Assembly (NCBI GenBank): GCA_004295055.1
Contig: SHNJ01000030.1
Location: 1-64,000 of the forward strand
Length of the DNA: 64,000 nt
Reading direction: 5' to 3'
DNA from: Alphaproteobacteria bacterium
GTDB lineage: Bacteria; Pseudomonadota; Alphaproteobacteria; SHNJ01
A program made the position numbers and the translations under genes. Numbering within the stretch: position 1 is the first letter of the stretch; the number at the start of each line of letters is the position of its first letter. Positions 53,791-62,924 of the stretch are shown one piece after another. The notes beneath the pieces were generated by a model. That model saw nothing but the letters and a program-made list of their open reading frames with translations. It did not search any database and was not told where the DNA came from.

Positions 53791-54051
53791 ATGCAAACCA
53801 ACTGGTTTATCGTTTTGACGTCTTATTTTGTGGTTTGGTGGACTGTGTTATTCGCCGTTCTACCGTTCTGGGTGGAACGCGATCCAAACCCGGCCCAAGG
53901 GCACGATCCTGGCGCGCCGAAAAATGCGCATATCGGGCGCAAGTTTATGGTTACGTCCATTGTCGCCGCCGTAATTTGGGCGGTATTGTATTACATGGGC
54001 ACTCATGGGGCCATGGATCGTATGATAGAATGGATAGGGACGGAGCCATGA
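53791..54051 (+). CDS. DUF1467 family membrane protein
   Basis: The 86-residue protein has two membrane segments (near residues 7-27 and 52-70) and the DUF1467 motif LTSYFVVWWTVLFAVLPFWVE followed by NAHIGRKFMVTSIVAAVIWA. It is found in Alphaproteobacteria after rnj and its role is unknown. It lies 1 base after the rnj stop and overlaps the next gene as ATGA. Confidence 0.93.
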   Translation: MQTNWFIVLTSYFVVWWTVLFAVLPFWVERDPNPAQGHDPGAPKNAHIGRKFMVTSIVAAVIWAVLYYMGTHGAMDRMIEWIGTEP

Positions 54052-54509
54052 AAAAAATATTTATAATAGGCGTTCTGGTGTGGTTGGTTTTTCCGGCCTG
54101 GGCGGCGGAATTGACTTTAACGACAGATGATTGCGAATATTTTGTTCCGCATACTCCCGATGATGATGTCGCATTTAAACCGGGATTGGATATAAACGGT
54201 GATTCTGTAACGCCGGCCGATTTAAACGATAATGCAATTGAACTGCCGCAGAAAATATCAATCCCTATTATTTTACAATTGGAAACCCAGACACAAAATG
54301 ACCCGCCCGGATCGGTTAAGATAGGCCAATTGGAAAACCAGGCCGGACTGGGCACTTTAACCTATGATACAAAAACACGGCAGTTGTTTTATAGAGACAA
54401 ATTAGTGTCCGATAGCAGCCGTCAGGCAGTAATAGATGCTTGTAAGGATTTGGATGAAAAGCGGGAAAATAAATCCCGCCACGCATCGCCGCCGGCGGTC
54501 GAAAAATGA
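54048..54509 (+). CDS. Unrecognised exported protein of 153 residues
   Basis: The ATG at 54048 overlaps the DUF1467 stop (ATGA). The product has a signal peptide (KKIFIIGVLVWLVFPAWA, cleavage after WAA) and a mature periplasmic domain of about 130 residues with two cysteines, in DDCEYFVPH and DACKDL, that may form a disulphide. I do not recognise a named family. The longer reading from 53835 in the same frame is not needed. It is the last gene of this run; the next gene converges 1 base later. Confidence 0.78.
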   Translation: MKKIFIIGVLVWLVFPAWAAELTLTTDDCEYFVPHTPDDDVAFKPGLDINGDSVTPADLNDNAIELPQKISIPIILQLETQTQNDPPGSVKIGQLENQAGLGTLTYDTKTRQLFYRDKLVSDSSRQAVIDACKDLDEKRENKSRHASPPAVEK

Positions 54510-54510
54510 T

Positions 54511-55788
54511 CTAAGCCGCGCTGGAAGGCATAATCGCGCCTTCGAGATTGGCGCGGTCCAATTTTGCTCCGCTAATATTGCAATCCAGCAGGTTCGCGCC
54601 AGACAGATTGGCATCGGTCAGGTCAGCATTGCTTAAGTTGGCTCCGCGCAAGTCGGCGCCAGACAAATCGGCGCCGCTTAGGTTCGTGCCGCTCAAATTG
54701 GCAGCCCATATTTTCCCGGTTAGCTTGCCATCGGCGGTTTTAATATTAACCACGCTAAGGCTGCAATTGATCAATTTGGCATGATGCAGATTGGCGCCGG
54801 ATAGGTTGATTCCGTCCATGGCGGCCATGCGCAAGTCGGCCCCAGATAGATTGGCGCTGGCCAGATCGGTCATAATCAGTTGCGTTTGGAATAATTTGGC
54901 GCCGTTCATATCGCACCCAGCCAGGTCCGCGCCGGATAAATCGGAACCGGTCAAATCGATCAGGGCCAGATTCGCTTGCGCCAATTTTGCGCGCTCGCCC
55001 TGTTTGCCATTGGTTTTAACCCATAAATAATGGTCTTCCAGGATTTCCTTGATTGTGCGCGGTAGTTTATCGCTGGAATTATGCGCCAGGTTCGGCGTCA
55101 CTAACGGCTTGCTTATAATCGCACCGGCCAAATTGGCGGTGGCCAGGGTAATTGGATCAATAATCGCGCCGGTTAAATTCGCGCCGGAAAACACGGCACC
55201 TTTGACTTGCGCATCCGTTAGGTTTGCGCCGATCAAGTCGGCATTGGTTAAATTGGCATCTTGCAAATTCACGCCGGCGAGATTGGCCCCGCTAAGCGCC
55301 GCGCCCTGTAAATTGGCGTTTTGCAGATTCGAATGGGTTAAATCCGCACCGGTCAAATTGGCGTTCTGCAATTGCGCGTTCTGCAAATCGGAGCCGGACA
55401 GGGATGTTCGCATCAATGTGGCTGGTTCGCGGTTGGAACTGTACATGACAATGGAGCCGCTGCGCATGTCGGCATCCTGCAAATTGGCACCAAAGAAATT
55501 TGCATCGCGAATCTGAGCGCCGCGTAAATTGGCGCGCATCAGATTGCAATAAGAAAAGTCCGCTTTATCCAGGTTGGAACAAAATAAATCGGCGAAACTG
55601 AGGTCTGAGCCGTGAAAAGTGGTGTTGCTAAGATTGGAACCGGAAAACTTGGCTGATTTTAAATATCGCTTAGGCAATTTAATGTTGGACAGATCGCAAC
55701 CGGACAGATTGATCCGTTGTCCGCCAACCTGGTCTTTTAGCCATTTTTCATGGCGATCAATCGCTTCGATAACTTCATTGTGGTCCAT
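54511..55788 (-). CDS. Pentapeptide-repeat protein with two repeat blocks
   Basis: This 425-residue protein is almost entirely A(D/N)LXX pentapeptide repeats, which fold as a right-handed beta-helix. A non-repeat helix-like segment starts the protein (EAIDRHEKWLKDQVGGQRIN), and a similar segment reappears near residue 240 (KEILEDHYLWVKTNGKQGER), so it looks like an internal duplication of a header-plus-helix unit. Such proteins bind other proteins; some mimic DNA to inhibit gyrase, others act at membranes. No activity can be assigned. It is 6 bases downstream of the gene at 55795 and probably co-transcribed. Confidence 0.9.
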   Translation of the reverse strand: MDHNEVIEAIDRHEKWLKDQVGGQRINLSGCDLSNIKLPKRYLKSAKFSGSNLSNTTFHGSDLSFADLFCSNLDKADFSYCNLMRANLRGAQIRDANFFGANLQDADMRSGSIVMYSSNREPATLMRTSLSGSDLQNAQLQNANLTGADLTHSNLQNANLQGAALSGANLAGVNLQDANLTNADLIGANLTDAQVKGAVFSGANLTGAIIDPITLATANLAGAIISKPLVTPNLAHNSSDKLPRTIKEILEDHYLWVKTNGKQGERAKLAQANLALIDLTGSDLSGADLAGCDMNGAKLFQTQLIMTDLASANLSGADLRMAAMDGINLSGANLHHAKLINCSLSVVNIKTADGKLTGKIWAANLSGTNLSGADLSGADLRGANLSNADLTDANLSGANLLDCNISGAKLDRANLEGAIMPSSAA

Positions 55789-55794
55789 AACAGC

Positions 55795-56223
55795 TTACCA
55801 TCCATCCACAGTTAATTTGTAAAGCCTCGGCGATCCGGGCTTAGTGAAATCCAGATAAAATTCAAATACGATGCGGTAATATTTCTTGTCGCAAAATTGT
55901 TTGATTTTCTGAAACCCGGCAATCGATTCGATCTGCCTTATGTCAACATGGGCTTTCTTTAGGGTTTCTTCAGAAAGCGCAGAATCTTTATGGTCGGTAA
56001 GAAAATAATTTACGAATCCATTGCCGCCGCCAGGATCGCGCATGCTGTCGGCGATATCGTCCGCTATGCGGCTCATAATGGCTTTGAATTGCCGATCTAA
56101 GGCATCGAGCAGCTCGCTCGTTTCACTTAACGTACCGGATTTTGCGTTTGTCGCAGACATGGGGGCGGCAAGTTCCTTTGCTCGATTTTTAAGCCTAATT
56201 GTTTGGAACTCTAGACTTATCAT
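55795..56223 (-). CDS. Unrecognised 142-residue protein, operon with the pentapeptide gene
   Basis: I do not recognise the family. The protein is soluble, with a helical N-terminal half (TSELLDALDRQFKAIMSRIA) and a possible mixed alpha/beta C-terminal half with aromatic residues (KYYRIVFEFYLDF). There is no signal peptide. It starts the minus-strand pair with the pentapeptide gene, so the two may work together. Divergent from the histidine kinase, with about 120 bases between, in which I see no strong promoter. Confidence 0.65.
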   Translation of the reverse strand: MISLEFQTIRLKNRAKELAAPMSATNAKSGTLSETSELLDALDRQFKAIMSRIADDIADSMRDPGGGNGFVNYFLTDHKDSALSEETLKKAHVDIRQIESIAGFQKIKQFCDKKYYRIVFEFYLDFTKPGSPRLYKLTVDGW

Positions 56224-56343
56224 GGAACTCTTAATTATTTTTTAACAGTAAATGTGTATTTGTACTACGCAACTGGGGGGAGTTAGCGGCAAATGTGCCT
56301 AACGCCTTGATTTTAAAATAAAGACATAACAGAATCGGCTACC

Positions 56344-57873
56344 GTGGACACAAATTGGCTGACATTATTGGAACGGCATAAGGATGTATGCGCATTTGTC
56401 GCATCCGTTAAGGATGACCGTTTTGTCTTTTCCAAAGTAAATGATACATTTTGCCGGCAATCCGGGCTTGGAAAAGAACAGGTCATTGGCTTTTGTCCGG
56501 AAGATTTTTTACTGCCTCATGACGCGGCGACATTGAATTCCAATTTGCGCCTGGCTTGTCAGGCGGAAAATGTTCACACATTTTATGAAAATATGGTGCT
56601 GCCTCGTGGCCGCGTATATTGGAATTTCACAGTGCAAGCCGTTCGCACCGGCAAAGGTCAGTTAAAGGAAGTCCTCGGTCTTGCGATGGACCTGACCGAT
56701 TTGCGCCGTTTGGAACAAGCCTTGCAAGAGGTGGAGCGCAAGAACCGCGCGCTGATTGCGGCTATGCCCGACGCAATTTTTAAAATTAGTTCCGATGGCG
56801 TCTTTTTAGATGTTGAAGAGGGCAAAGACACAATTTTAGGCATTCCGCCGGTCCAATTTCTGGGACAAAAAGTGGAAGAGGCAATGCCGGCCGAAGTTGC
56901 GGCATCCGCCAGAAAACACATCGACCGGGCCTTTCAAACAAGGCGCACGCAAATGTTCGAATATCAGTTAAATGTAGGCGAAGTTGTTCACGATTTCGAA
57001 GTGCGTATCGTATCCATCAACAATGATGAGGCGCTGGCCATTGTGCGCGATATTACGGCGCGCAAAAATATTGAACGCGAATTGCGCGTGGCCAAAGAAC
57101 AGGCAGAAGTCGCAAGCCAGGCCAAGTCCGCGTTTTTGGCGACCGTTAGCCATGAATTGCGCACGCCGCTGAACGCCATTATCGGTTTTTCCGACGTCAT
57201 TCGGAATCAGTTGTTGGGTCAGATTAATCAGCCGAGATACAAGGAATATGCGCAGGATATCCATGATTCGGGAACGCATTTACTGGAAATCATCAACGAT
57301 ATTCTGGATCTTTCCAAACTCGAAGCCGGCCGTATGCAGCTTAATGAAGAAATCGTGGATGTAAATTATGTCATTCGCCAGTCGATACATTTGATGGAAG
57401 GCAGAATCAATGACGGTAAATTGCAATTAGGAATGAATCTGAATTCCAGCTTGCCGTCTATTGCCGCGGATCGCCGCGTGGTGAAACAGATTTTGATCAA
57501 TTTGCTGTCCAACTCGGTAAAATTTACGCCCGAAGGCGGTTCAATTACCGTGTCATCGTACGAAGAAACTGCCGGAGGAATTACCATTTGTGTCGAAGAT
57601 AGCGGCATAGGCATGCGGCCAGAAGATATTCCTATTGCCATGACTCCGTTTGCACAAATAGACTCAACTTTTACGCGGCGTCACCCTGGCACCGGTCTTG
57701 GTTTGCCACTTGTAAAATCGCTGGTGGAATTGCATGGCGGCACATTTAAACTGGAAAGCGCTTTGGGCAGGGGAACTAAGGCCTTTATTCATTTCCCGGC
57801 ATCGCGTTCGCAAAACAAGCAGCAACCCGGCAGCGCCGAAATCGTGTCGATCGCCGAAGTAAAGCGGCCTTAA
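56344..57873 (+). CDS. PAS-domain sensor histidine kinase (soluble)
   Basis: The 509-residue protein has two PAS domains (about residues 10-120 and 130-245), an HisKA domain with the phospho-accepting His270 in ATVSHELRTPLNAIIGFSD, and an HATPase domain with NLLSNSVKFTPEGGS, CVEDSGIGM and GTGLGLPLVKSLVE. No membrane segment is seen, so it senses a cytoplasmic signal. It resembles the PleC/DivJ class of alphaproteobacterial kinases in its kinase core. The start is a GTG, and no clear ribosome site precedes it. No response regulator gene is adjacent, so it is an orphan here. Its stop overlaps that of the convergent gene by 4 bases. Confidence 0.92.
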   Translation: MDTNWLTLLERHKDVCAFVASVKDDRFVFSKVNDTFCRQSGLGKEQVIGFCPEDFLLPHDAATLNSNLRLACQAENVHTFYENMVLPRGRVYWNFTVQAVRTGKGQLKEVLGLAMDLTDLRRLEQALQEVERKNRALIAAMPDAIFKISSDGVFLDVEEGKDTILGIPPVQFLGQKVEEAMPAEVAASARKHIDRAFQTRRTQMFEYQLNVGEVVHDFEVRIVSINNDEALAIVRDITARKNIERELRVAKEQAEVASQAKSAFLATVSHELRTPLNAIIGFSDVIRNQLLGQINQPRYKEYAQDIHDSGTHLLEIINDILDLSKLEAGRMQLNEEIVDVNYVIRQSIHLMEGRINDGKLQLGMNLNSSLPSIAADRRVVKQILINLLSNSVKFTPEGGSITVSSYEETAGGITICVEDSGIGMRPEDIPIAMTPFAQIDSTFTRRHPGTGLGLPLVKSLVELHGGTFKLESALGRGTKAFIHFPASRSQNKQQPGSAEIVSIAEVKRP

Positions 57874-59855
57874 TTTAAAAGCGCCATTTTCTTTGGCCCG
57901 TTCAATAAATAACGGTACACAACTAAATTTTCCAGAACCCGGTGAACATAACCGCGCGTTTCGCTGAATGGAATTAATTCGATCCAATCCACCAAATCAA
58001 TTTCGCCTTTGCGCGGATCGCCATAATCTTGAATCCAGCCATTCACCCGAGAAGGGCCAGCATTATAGGCCGCAATCGCCAGAGTATAATTTTTATCAAA
58101 TGTAGCCAATTTGCTTTGCAACAACAGCCGGCCCAATGTGACGTTGAATTCCGGCCGATCAATCAGCCATTGCGGCTTAAAGGTAATGTGCAATTGCTTG
58201 GCTAGATTTTTGGCGACAACCGGCATCAATTGCATAAGTCCCATCGCGCCCGCGATACTCTTGGCTTTGGGATCGAAACTGCTTTCCTGGCGGATAATGG
58301 CGTGTACCAGCGCATCCTCCGGCTCGTCCTGATTGCCGGCTAAGGCGATAATAGGGAATCCGGGCTTGATAATGTTGATATTCTTCAATCGGGACTGCCG
58401 GGAAATCATAACCGCCAAATCGCGACGGTTTATGTCGTTGGCGAGATTGATCAGCATGGTCATTTGTTCGGGGTTGTTGGAATTTTCGAATATTTGCTGA
58501 ATAAATGCATCGGCCGAATCATATTCGCTGTTTAGATATAAAAGCCTTACTACGCGGACAAGATCGTTTTTGTCGAAATCCTGTTGGGCTTGTGGACTTA
58601 CCCTTACCAGGCCAGGCAAATCGAACGACTGGCCTTCTTCGCCTAAATGTTGACGGGCTATTTGACCGTAAAAAGTTACCGGAAACTTGCTGGCATATCC
58701 AAACCAGGTTTTCGCGTATTCGGCATCTTTGGTTTTTTCATATACTTTCGCCAGCCAGTAACAAGCGCGGGCGAGGGCAATTTGCGATGGCGGTTTTTCA
58801 TAAATATTTTTGAAGTGTTTATAGGCAAGATCCGGGCGATTTAATTTTTGCAATGCCAGCCAGCCGGCTAGAAATTCCGCTTCGACAAACGATACGCCTT
58901 CGCTTAGGCCATGTTTAACCGTTATATTATAGGCTGTTTGATAATCTTTGGATTTAATTAAACGCCGTGCCAAAATTTGCCGTTCATCCCACCAGGCTTC
59001 GATAGTATTATTATGATCTTTCGGTTGGCGGGACAGGAAATCGATCGCCTGCATGGTTTTGTCCTGATCGCGTTTGGAACGCACAACGGCCAGCATCAAT
59101 CCCGGCGTGCCACGCAAGGAATCAGGGACTTTATTGTAAAGAGCGCTGGCATTTTTCTTTTCCTGCGCATAGGCGATTTGCGCTTCGGCCAGGGCAGGGA
59201 AACCGCGGCCAATAAATTTGCCAAAAGCGCGCGCCATCAAATAATTTTTATTTTCAATAAAAGTATTCAGCCGCCAGATATTATCGGTTTGCGACAAGTA
59301 GGTGCGATACTTGTCATAAAACTTAGCTTGGGTGCCTAAGTCGATTATCGCATTGCGCCAATAATCCTGAAGCAGGGGTTTTGCGCGGTCTTCTTGTCCT
59401 TTGGCTAGATAGGCTTCGGCCAAACGTTTTTTACCTTCTAATCCGACGGGGGGATTATGATCGAACCAGGAAATGATTTGATCCTGATTCCATTCTGTCG
59501 GCAATTGGTATTCCGCCTTGCCTTGAATGCCGCGCATGCCGGGCCAAGCCGGATTGCTGATCATAAACTGGTTTAATTGCTCGAATGTTGGCTGGGTAGC
59601 ATTGTCTTTTAGGTATCGCCAATATGTATACTTATATAATAATGGATCGCCGATTGGCATAACGGTACGAAAGGCCGATTCCCAGTTGGATGACCGGATA
59701 TAGCTTAGAACATGGGAGGGCAGGCTGAAATTGCGCGAAGGCTCGTCGCTGATGGGATCTTGTGCAAATGCGGGTACAGGACCTGCAAGTAAAAGGCCAA
59801 TAACAACCCCTAACATCTTGGTCCATTGGTATAATTTTTTATTGTATCTGGTCAT
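57870..59855 (-). CDS. Soluble-type lytic murein transglycosylase (Slt family)
   Basis: With the ATG at 59855 the protein has 661 residues; the longer reading from 59996 adds a Cys-containing, non-homologous-looking segment. A signal peptide (MLGVVIGLLLAGPVPAFA) is followed by a long helical superhelix of about 430 residues and a C-terminal GH23 domain with the catalytic Glu in HAIIRQESSFDPKAKSIAGA, GLMQLMPVVAKNLA and AIAAYNAGPSRVNGW. It cleaves peptidoglycan with 1,6-anhydro products. Divergent from dapA, 48 bases away. Confidence 0.92.
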   Translation of the reverse strand: MTRYNKKLYQWTKMLGVVIGLLLAGPVPAFAQDPISDEPSRNFSLPSHVLSYIRSSNWESAFRTVMPIGDPLLYKYTYWRYLKDNATQPTFEQLNQFMISNPAWPGMRGIQGKAEYQLPTEWNQDQIISWFDHNPPVGLEGKKRLAEAYLAKGQEDRAKPLLQDYWRNAIIDLGTQAKFYDKYRTYLSQTDNIWRLNTFIENKNYLMARAFGKFIGRGFPALAEAQIAYAQEKKNASALYNKVPDSLRGTPGLMLAVVRSKRDQDKTMQAIDFLSRQPKDHNNTIEAWWDERQILARRLIKSKDYQTAYNITVKHGLSEGVSFVEAEFLAGWLALQKLNRPDLAYKHFKNIYEKPPSQIALARACYWLAKVYEKTKDAEYAKTWFGYASKFPVTFYGQIARQHLGEEGQSFDLPGLVRVSPQAQQDFDKNDLVRVVRLLYLNSEYDSADAFIQQIFENSNNPEQMTMLINLANDINRRDLAVMISRQSRLKNINIIKPGFPIIALAGNQDEPEDALVHAIIRQESSFDPKAKSIAGAMGLMQLMPVVAKNLAKQLHITFKPQWLIDRPEFNVTLGRLLLQSKLATFDKNYTLAIAAYNAGPSRVNGWIQDYGDPRKGEIDLVDWIELIPFSETRGYVHRVLENLVVYRYLLNGPKKMALLN

Positions 59856-59903
59856 TGAATAATGCGATATTCGGGAGGTCCGAAACAACCTAACAGGTGT
59901 TCC

Positions 59904-60818
59904 ATGTTTGAAGGTTATATTACCGCTCTGATTACTCCATTTACAGCCGATGGGAAAGTTGATGAGAAAGCTTATCAACAACTTATTGAAAGGCAAGTCA
60001 AGGCCGGAATCAGTGCGATTGTGGCTTGTGGAACCACCGGCGAAACTCCAACCTTGTCCGATGAAGAATATGAACAGGTTTTAACCCTGGCTGTAAAAAC
60101 GGCCGCAAGCCGGATTCCGGTTATCGGCGGGGCTGGTACAAACAATACGAAAACTACCATTGAATGCACCCAATTGGTGCAGAAATTGGGTTGCAAAGCG
60201 GCTTTGATCGCGGCGCCTTATTATAACAAGCCAACACAAGAAGGTTTGTATCAGCATTACAAGGCCGTGCATGACGCAACCAATATTCCGATTCTTTTGT
60301 ATAACGTGCCGGGACGCAGTGTGGTCGATATTAACGTCGATACTATCGCGCGCCTTGCGAAATTGCCTCGCATTATTGGCATCAAGGAATGTAGTGGGGA
60401 TGTGAATCGCGTAGTCAAAACCCGCACGGCGACCAGTCCGCAATTTTGTCAATTGACGGGCGACGATGGCATGATTGCGCCATTCCTGGCCCAAGGCGGC
60501 GTTGGATGCGTGTCGGTAACATCGAATATCGCGCCGGAATTATGCGTCGATCTTTACAAGGCTTGGAAAAATAAAGATCTGGCTACATTCATGGCGTTAA
60601 ATGATCGTTTGGTGCCAGTGCATGATGCGATGTTCTGTGAAACCAGCCCGGGTCCGGTTAAATATGCGTCGGCTTTGATGGGGCTGTGTTTAGAAAATTT
60701 ACGGTTGCCTTTGGCTACGCCAATTGCCGCCGTCAACAAAACCAAAGTTGAAACTGCGCTTGAAAAAGCCGGTATTAAAATAAATAAGTCGAATGTCCAA
60801 AGAACCGCGAACGTCTAA
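59904..60818 (+). CDS. dapA: 4-hydroxy-tetrahydrodipicolinate synthase
   Basis: The 304-residue TIM-barrel enzyme starts MFEGYITALITPFTADGKVD; the earlier ATG at 59862 adds 14 unrelated residues. It has the family motifs GTTGETPTLSDEEY, VIGGAGTNNTKTTIE, the Tyr in LLYNVPGRSVVDI and the Schiff-base Lys in IIGIKECSGDVNRV. It condenses pyruvate with aspartate semialdehyde in lysine and meso-diaminopimelate synthesis. Its 3' end overlaps smpB by 26 bases, an order conserved in many Alphaproteobacteria. Confidence 0.96.
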   Translation: MFEGYITALITPFTADGKVDEKAYQQLIERQVKAGISAIVACGTTGETPTLSDEEYEQVLTLAVKTAASRIPVIGGAGTNNTKTTIECTQLVQKLGCKAALIAAPYYNKPTQEGLYQHYKAVHDATNIPILLYNVPGRSVVDINVDTIARLAKLPRIIGIKECSGDVNRVVKTRTATSPQFCQLTGDDGMIAPFLAQGGVGCVSVTSNIAPELCVDLYKAWKNKDLATFMALNDRLVPVHDAMFCETSPGPVKYASALMGLCLENLRLPLATPIAAVNKTKVETALEKAGIKINKSNVQRTANV

Positions 60819-61263
60819 AACAATTGTTGAAAATCGCCGTGCGCGGTACGACTATTCGATTATTGATACAATCGAAGCGGGGCTAGTTTTGCTTGGAACC
60901 GAAGTGAAATCGCTTCGCGAAGGCGGCGCCAGTCTTTCGGATTCTTATGCCGATCAAAAAGGCGATACGCTATATTTGTTCAATTTGCATATTCCAGAAT
61001 ACAAACCCGCCAATCGGTTCAACCACGAACCGAAACGTGATCGGCAGTTATTGGTGAATAAGCGCGAGTATCAGAAATTAATCGGTTCTATCCGCCGCGA
61101 TGGAATTACCCTTGTGCCGCTAAGTTTATTTTTCAATAAACGCGGTATCGCGAAATGTTTGCTGGGCCTTGCCAAGGGCAAACGCAAGGAAGATAAGCGC
61201 GAAACTATTAAGCAACGCGAATGGGACCGGGAAAAATCCCGCGCCATGAAAAAAAGCTATTAG
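60793..61263 (+). CDS. smpB: SsrA-binding protein (trans-translation)
   Basis: The 156-residue protein has the SmpB barrel: IVENRRARYDYSIIDTIEAG, LLGTEVKSLREGGASLSDSY and the LFNLHIPEYKPANRFNHEP loop. The basic C-terminal tail (KRKEDKRETIKQREWDREKS) folds in the decoding centre. It delivers tmRNA to stalled ribosomes. No tmRNA (one- or two-piece) was recognised nearby. It starts inside the end of dapA. Confidence 0.97.
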   Translation: MSKEPRTSKTIVENRRARYDYSIIDTIEAGLVLLGTEVKSLREGGASLSDSYADQKGDTLYLFNLHIPEYKPANRFNHEPKRDRQLLVNKREYQKLIGSIRRDGITLVPLSLFFNKRGIAKCLLGLAKGKRKEDKRETIKQREWDREKSRAMKKSY

Positions 61264-61276
61264 TTTGTCCTTGCAC

Positions 61277-61290
61277 GCCCATATATGGGC
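61277..61290 (+). terminator. Palindrome after smpB
   Basis: GCCCATATATGGGC is a perfect 14-base palindrome 13 bases after the smpB stop. There is no T-run, so it may be only a weak 3' structure. Confidence 0.35.
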
Positions 61291-61427
61291 AAAAGTTAAC
61301 GCTTTATTAAAGAAAAAAACTGCCTCACGCCGTTGTAGTCGTTTCGTCGACTTGTTAATCGGGAATTAAACAATTTGAGCTAATTTATAGGTGAATTAAA
61401 TGGTCCAAATAATCCAACGAGGGTCCT

Positions 61428-61907
61428 TTGAAACAGAATTATCTCGATACAATCCAGCTGGTGGAGCGTTTACACAGGCAGTTTCTGGAAGTGCTGAAGA
61501 ATGAATTAGAGCGCGCGAAAATCGCCGACATCAACAATATTCAAGCCATGATTCTATTTAATATCGGCCAGGACGAAATGACCGTAGGCGATTTGATCGA
61601 GCGCGGCTATTATCTTGGTTCCAACGTTTCCTATAACGTTAAAAAAATGGTCGAAAATGGCTATTTGATCCAAGAACGCTCGCATCATGACCGCCGGTCG
61701 ATCATGATTCGTCTAACCGATAAAGGTTTGGCTTTGTGCCAGCGCATCCATGGCATGTTCGATCGCCATTCGGCTTTGCTGACAAAATCGAAATTGACTC
61801 CGGAAGAATTCAAAACGTTGACTGGAATTTTGCGCAAGATGGAGCAATTCTGGACACAGCCAGCGCGCGTTCTGTTGGCCGGTGCCAGCGCCCCAACCGC
61901 CGCATAA
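61428..61907 (+). CDS. MarR-family winged-helix regulator (LdtR-like)
   Basis: The 159-residue protein is a MarR-type regulator with a winged helix around MTVGDLIERGYYLGSNVSYN and KKMVENGYLIQERSHHDRRS, where the HHDRRSIMIRLTDKG wing is typical. The recognition-helix block NVSYNVKKM matches the LdtR branch of Alphaproteobacteria, a regulator tied to cell-wall (L,D-transpeptidase) genes. The TTG start at 61428 is used because GAGGG is 5 bases upstream; an earlier in-frame start is not seen. It is monocistronic, with a strong terminator after it. Confidence 0.88.
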   Translation: MKQNYLDTIQLVERLHRQFLEVLKNELERAKIADINNIQAMILFNIGQDEMTVGDLIERGYYLGSNVSYNVKKMVENGYLIQERSHHDRRSIMIRLTDKGLALCQRIHGMFDRHSALLTKSKLTPEEFKTLTGILRKMEQFWTQPARVLLAGASAPTAA

Positions 61908-61925
61908 ATCGCCTACGTAGTATAT

Positions 61926-61951
61926 AAAAGGCGCCTTTGGGCGCCTTTTTT
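61926..61951 (+). terminator. Rho-independent terminator after the MarR gene
   Basis: AAAAGGCGCC (61926-61935) pairs with GGCGCCTTTT (61940-61949) around TTTG, with T continuing to 61951. Confidence 0.93.
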
Positions 61952-62010
61952 GTTGGGGTTTTCTTATAATCACTTTTCAGGGACTAAAAGCTGGGGTACA
62001 TAGGTGTTCT

Positions 62011-62922
62011 ATGGAATATTTTCTCCAGCAGCTTATAAACGGCTTAACGCTAGGTTCTATTTATGCGCTGATCGCCATCGGCTATACGATGGTGTATGGC
62101 ATTATAGGCATGATCAATTTCGCGCATGGCGATATTTATATGATTGGCGCCTTTATCGCGCTTGTCAGTTTTTTATTTTTCAGTCCCATGATCGCTTCGT
62201 TTGCGGTGCTGCTGCTGATCGTGTTGATTTGCTCGATATTTTTTACGGCTTGCTATGGATTCGCGGTGGAACGGGTGGCGTATAAACGACTTCGTGGTTC
62301 ATTCCGCTTGGCTCCGTTGATCTCCGCTATCGGCATGTCGATGTTCCTGCAAAATTATGTGCAAGTGATGCAAGGCGCGCGGGTAAAAACATTGCCGCCA
62401 CAGTTAAATGGAACGATCCAATTATTGCAAAGCGATGAATTCACCGTATCCATCAGCTATATCCAATTGCTGATTATGGGGATGACCGCAGTATTGCTGT
62501 ATCTGTTCAATCGGGCGATACGCAGCACCACACTGGGCAAAAGGCAGCGCGCGGTGGAACAAGATGCCACCATGGCGGCGATGCTGGGTATTTCGGTGGA
62601 CCGGACCATTGCAATCACCTTTATTATGGGCGCTGGGCTTGCGGCGATTGCGGGCACGATGGTGACGTTATATTACGGCGTGATTGATTTTTATATTGGT
62701 TTTCTTGCTGGCGTAAAGGCGTTTACCGCGGCGGTATTGGGCGGCATTGGATCTTTGCCTGGAGCGGTATTGGGCGGTATTGTGATTGGCCTGATTGAAT
62801 CATTATTGTCTGCTTATTTCAGTATTGAATATAAAGATGTCGCCGTGTTTGCAACTTTGATTATCGTCTTATTGATCAAGCCAACCGGATTTTTCGGCAA
62901 GCCGGAAGTGGAGAAAGTGTAG
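62011..62922 (+). CDS. livH: Branched-chain amino acid ABC transporter permease
   Basis: The 303-residue protein has about eight membrane segments and LivH motifs: LINGLTLGSIYALIAIGYTM, YGIIGMINFAHGDIYMIGAF, RAVEQDATMAAMLGISVDRT, and the inner EAA-like loop. It forms the channel with LivM for high-affinity uptake of branched-chain amino acids or related substrates. The ATG at 62011 is preceded by AGGTG. livM begins two bases after the stop. Confidence 0.94.
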   Translation: MEYFLQQLINGLTLGSIYALIAIGYTMVYGIIGMINFAHGDIYMIGAFIALVSFLFFSPMIASFAVLLLIVLICSIFFTACYGFAVERVAYKRLRGSFRLAPLISAIGMSMFLQNYVQVMQGARVKTLPPQLNGTIQLLQSDEFTVSISYIQLLIMGMTAVLLYLFNRAIRSTTLGKRQRAVEQDATMAAMLGISVDRTIAITFIMGAGLAAIAGTMVTLYYGVIDFYIGFLAGVKAFTAAVLGGIGSLPGAVLGGIVIGLIESLLSAYFSIEYKDVAVFATLIIVLLIKPTGFFGKPEVEKV

Positions 62923-62924
62923 CC

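Noticed and set aside
55049-55516. 155-codon plus-strand ORF opposite the pentapeptide gene
   Set aside because: The five-residue periodicity leaves the antisense frame open by chance; its product is a repetitive mirror of the repeats.
60793-61427. A tmRNA gene near smpB
   Set aside because: No alanine-tRNA-like ends or tag ORF were found in 61264-61427, which holds only a palindrome and AT-rich sequence.
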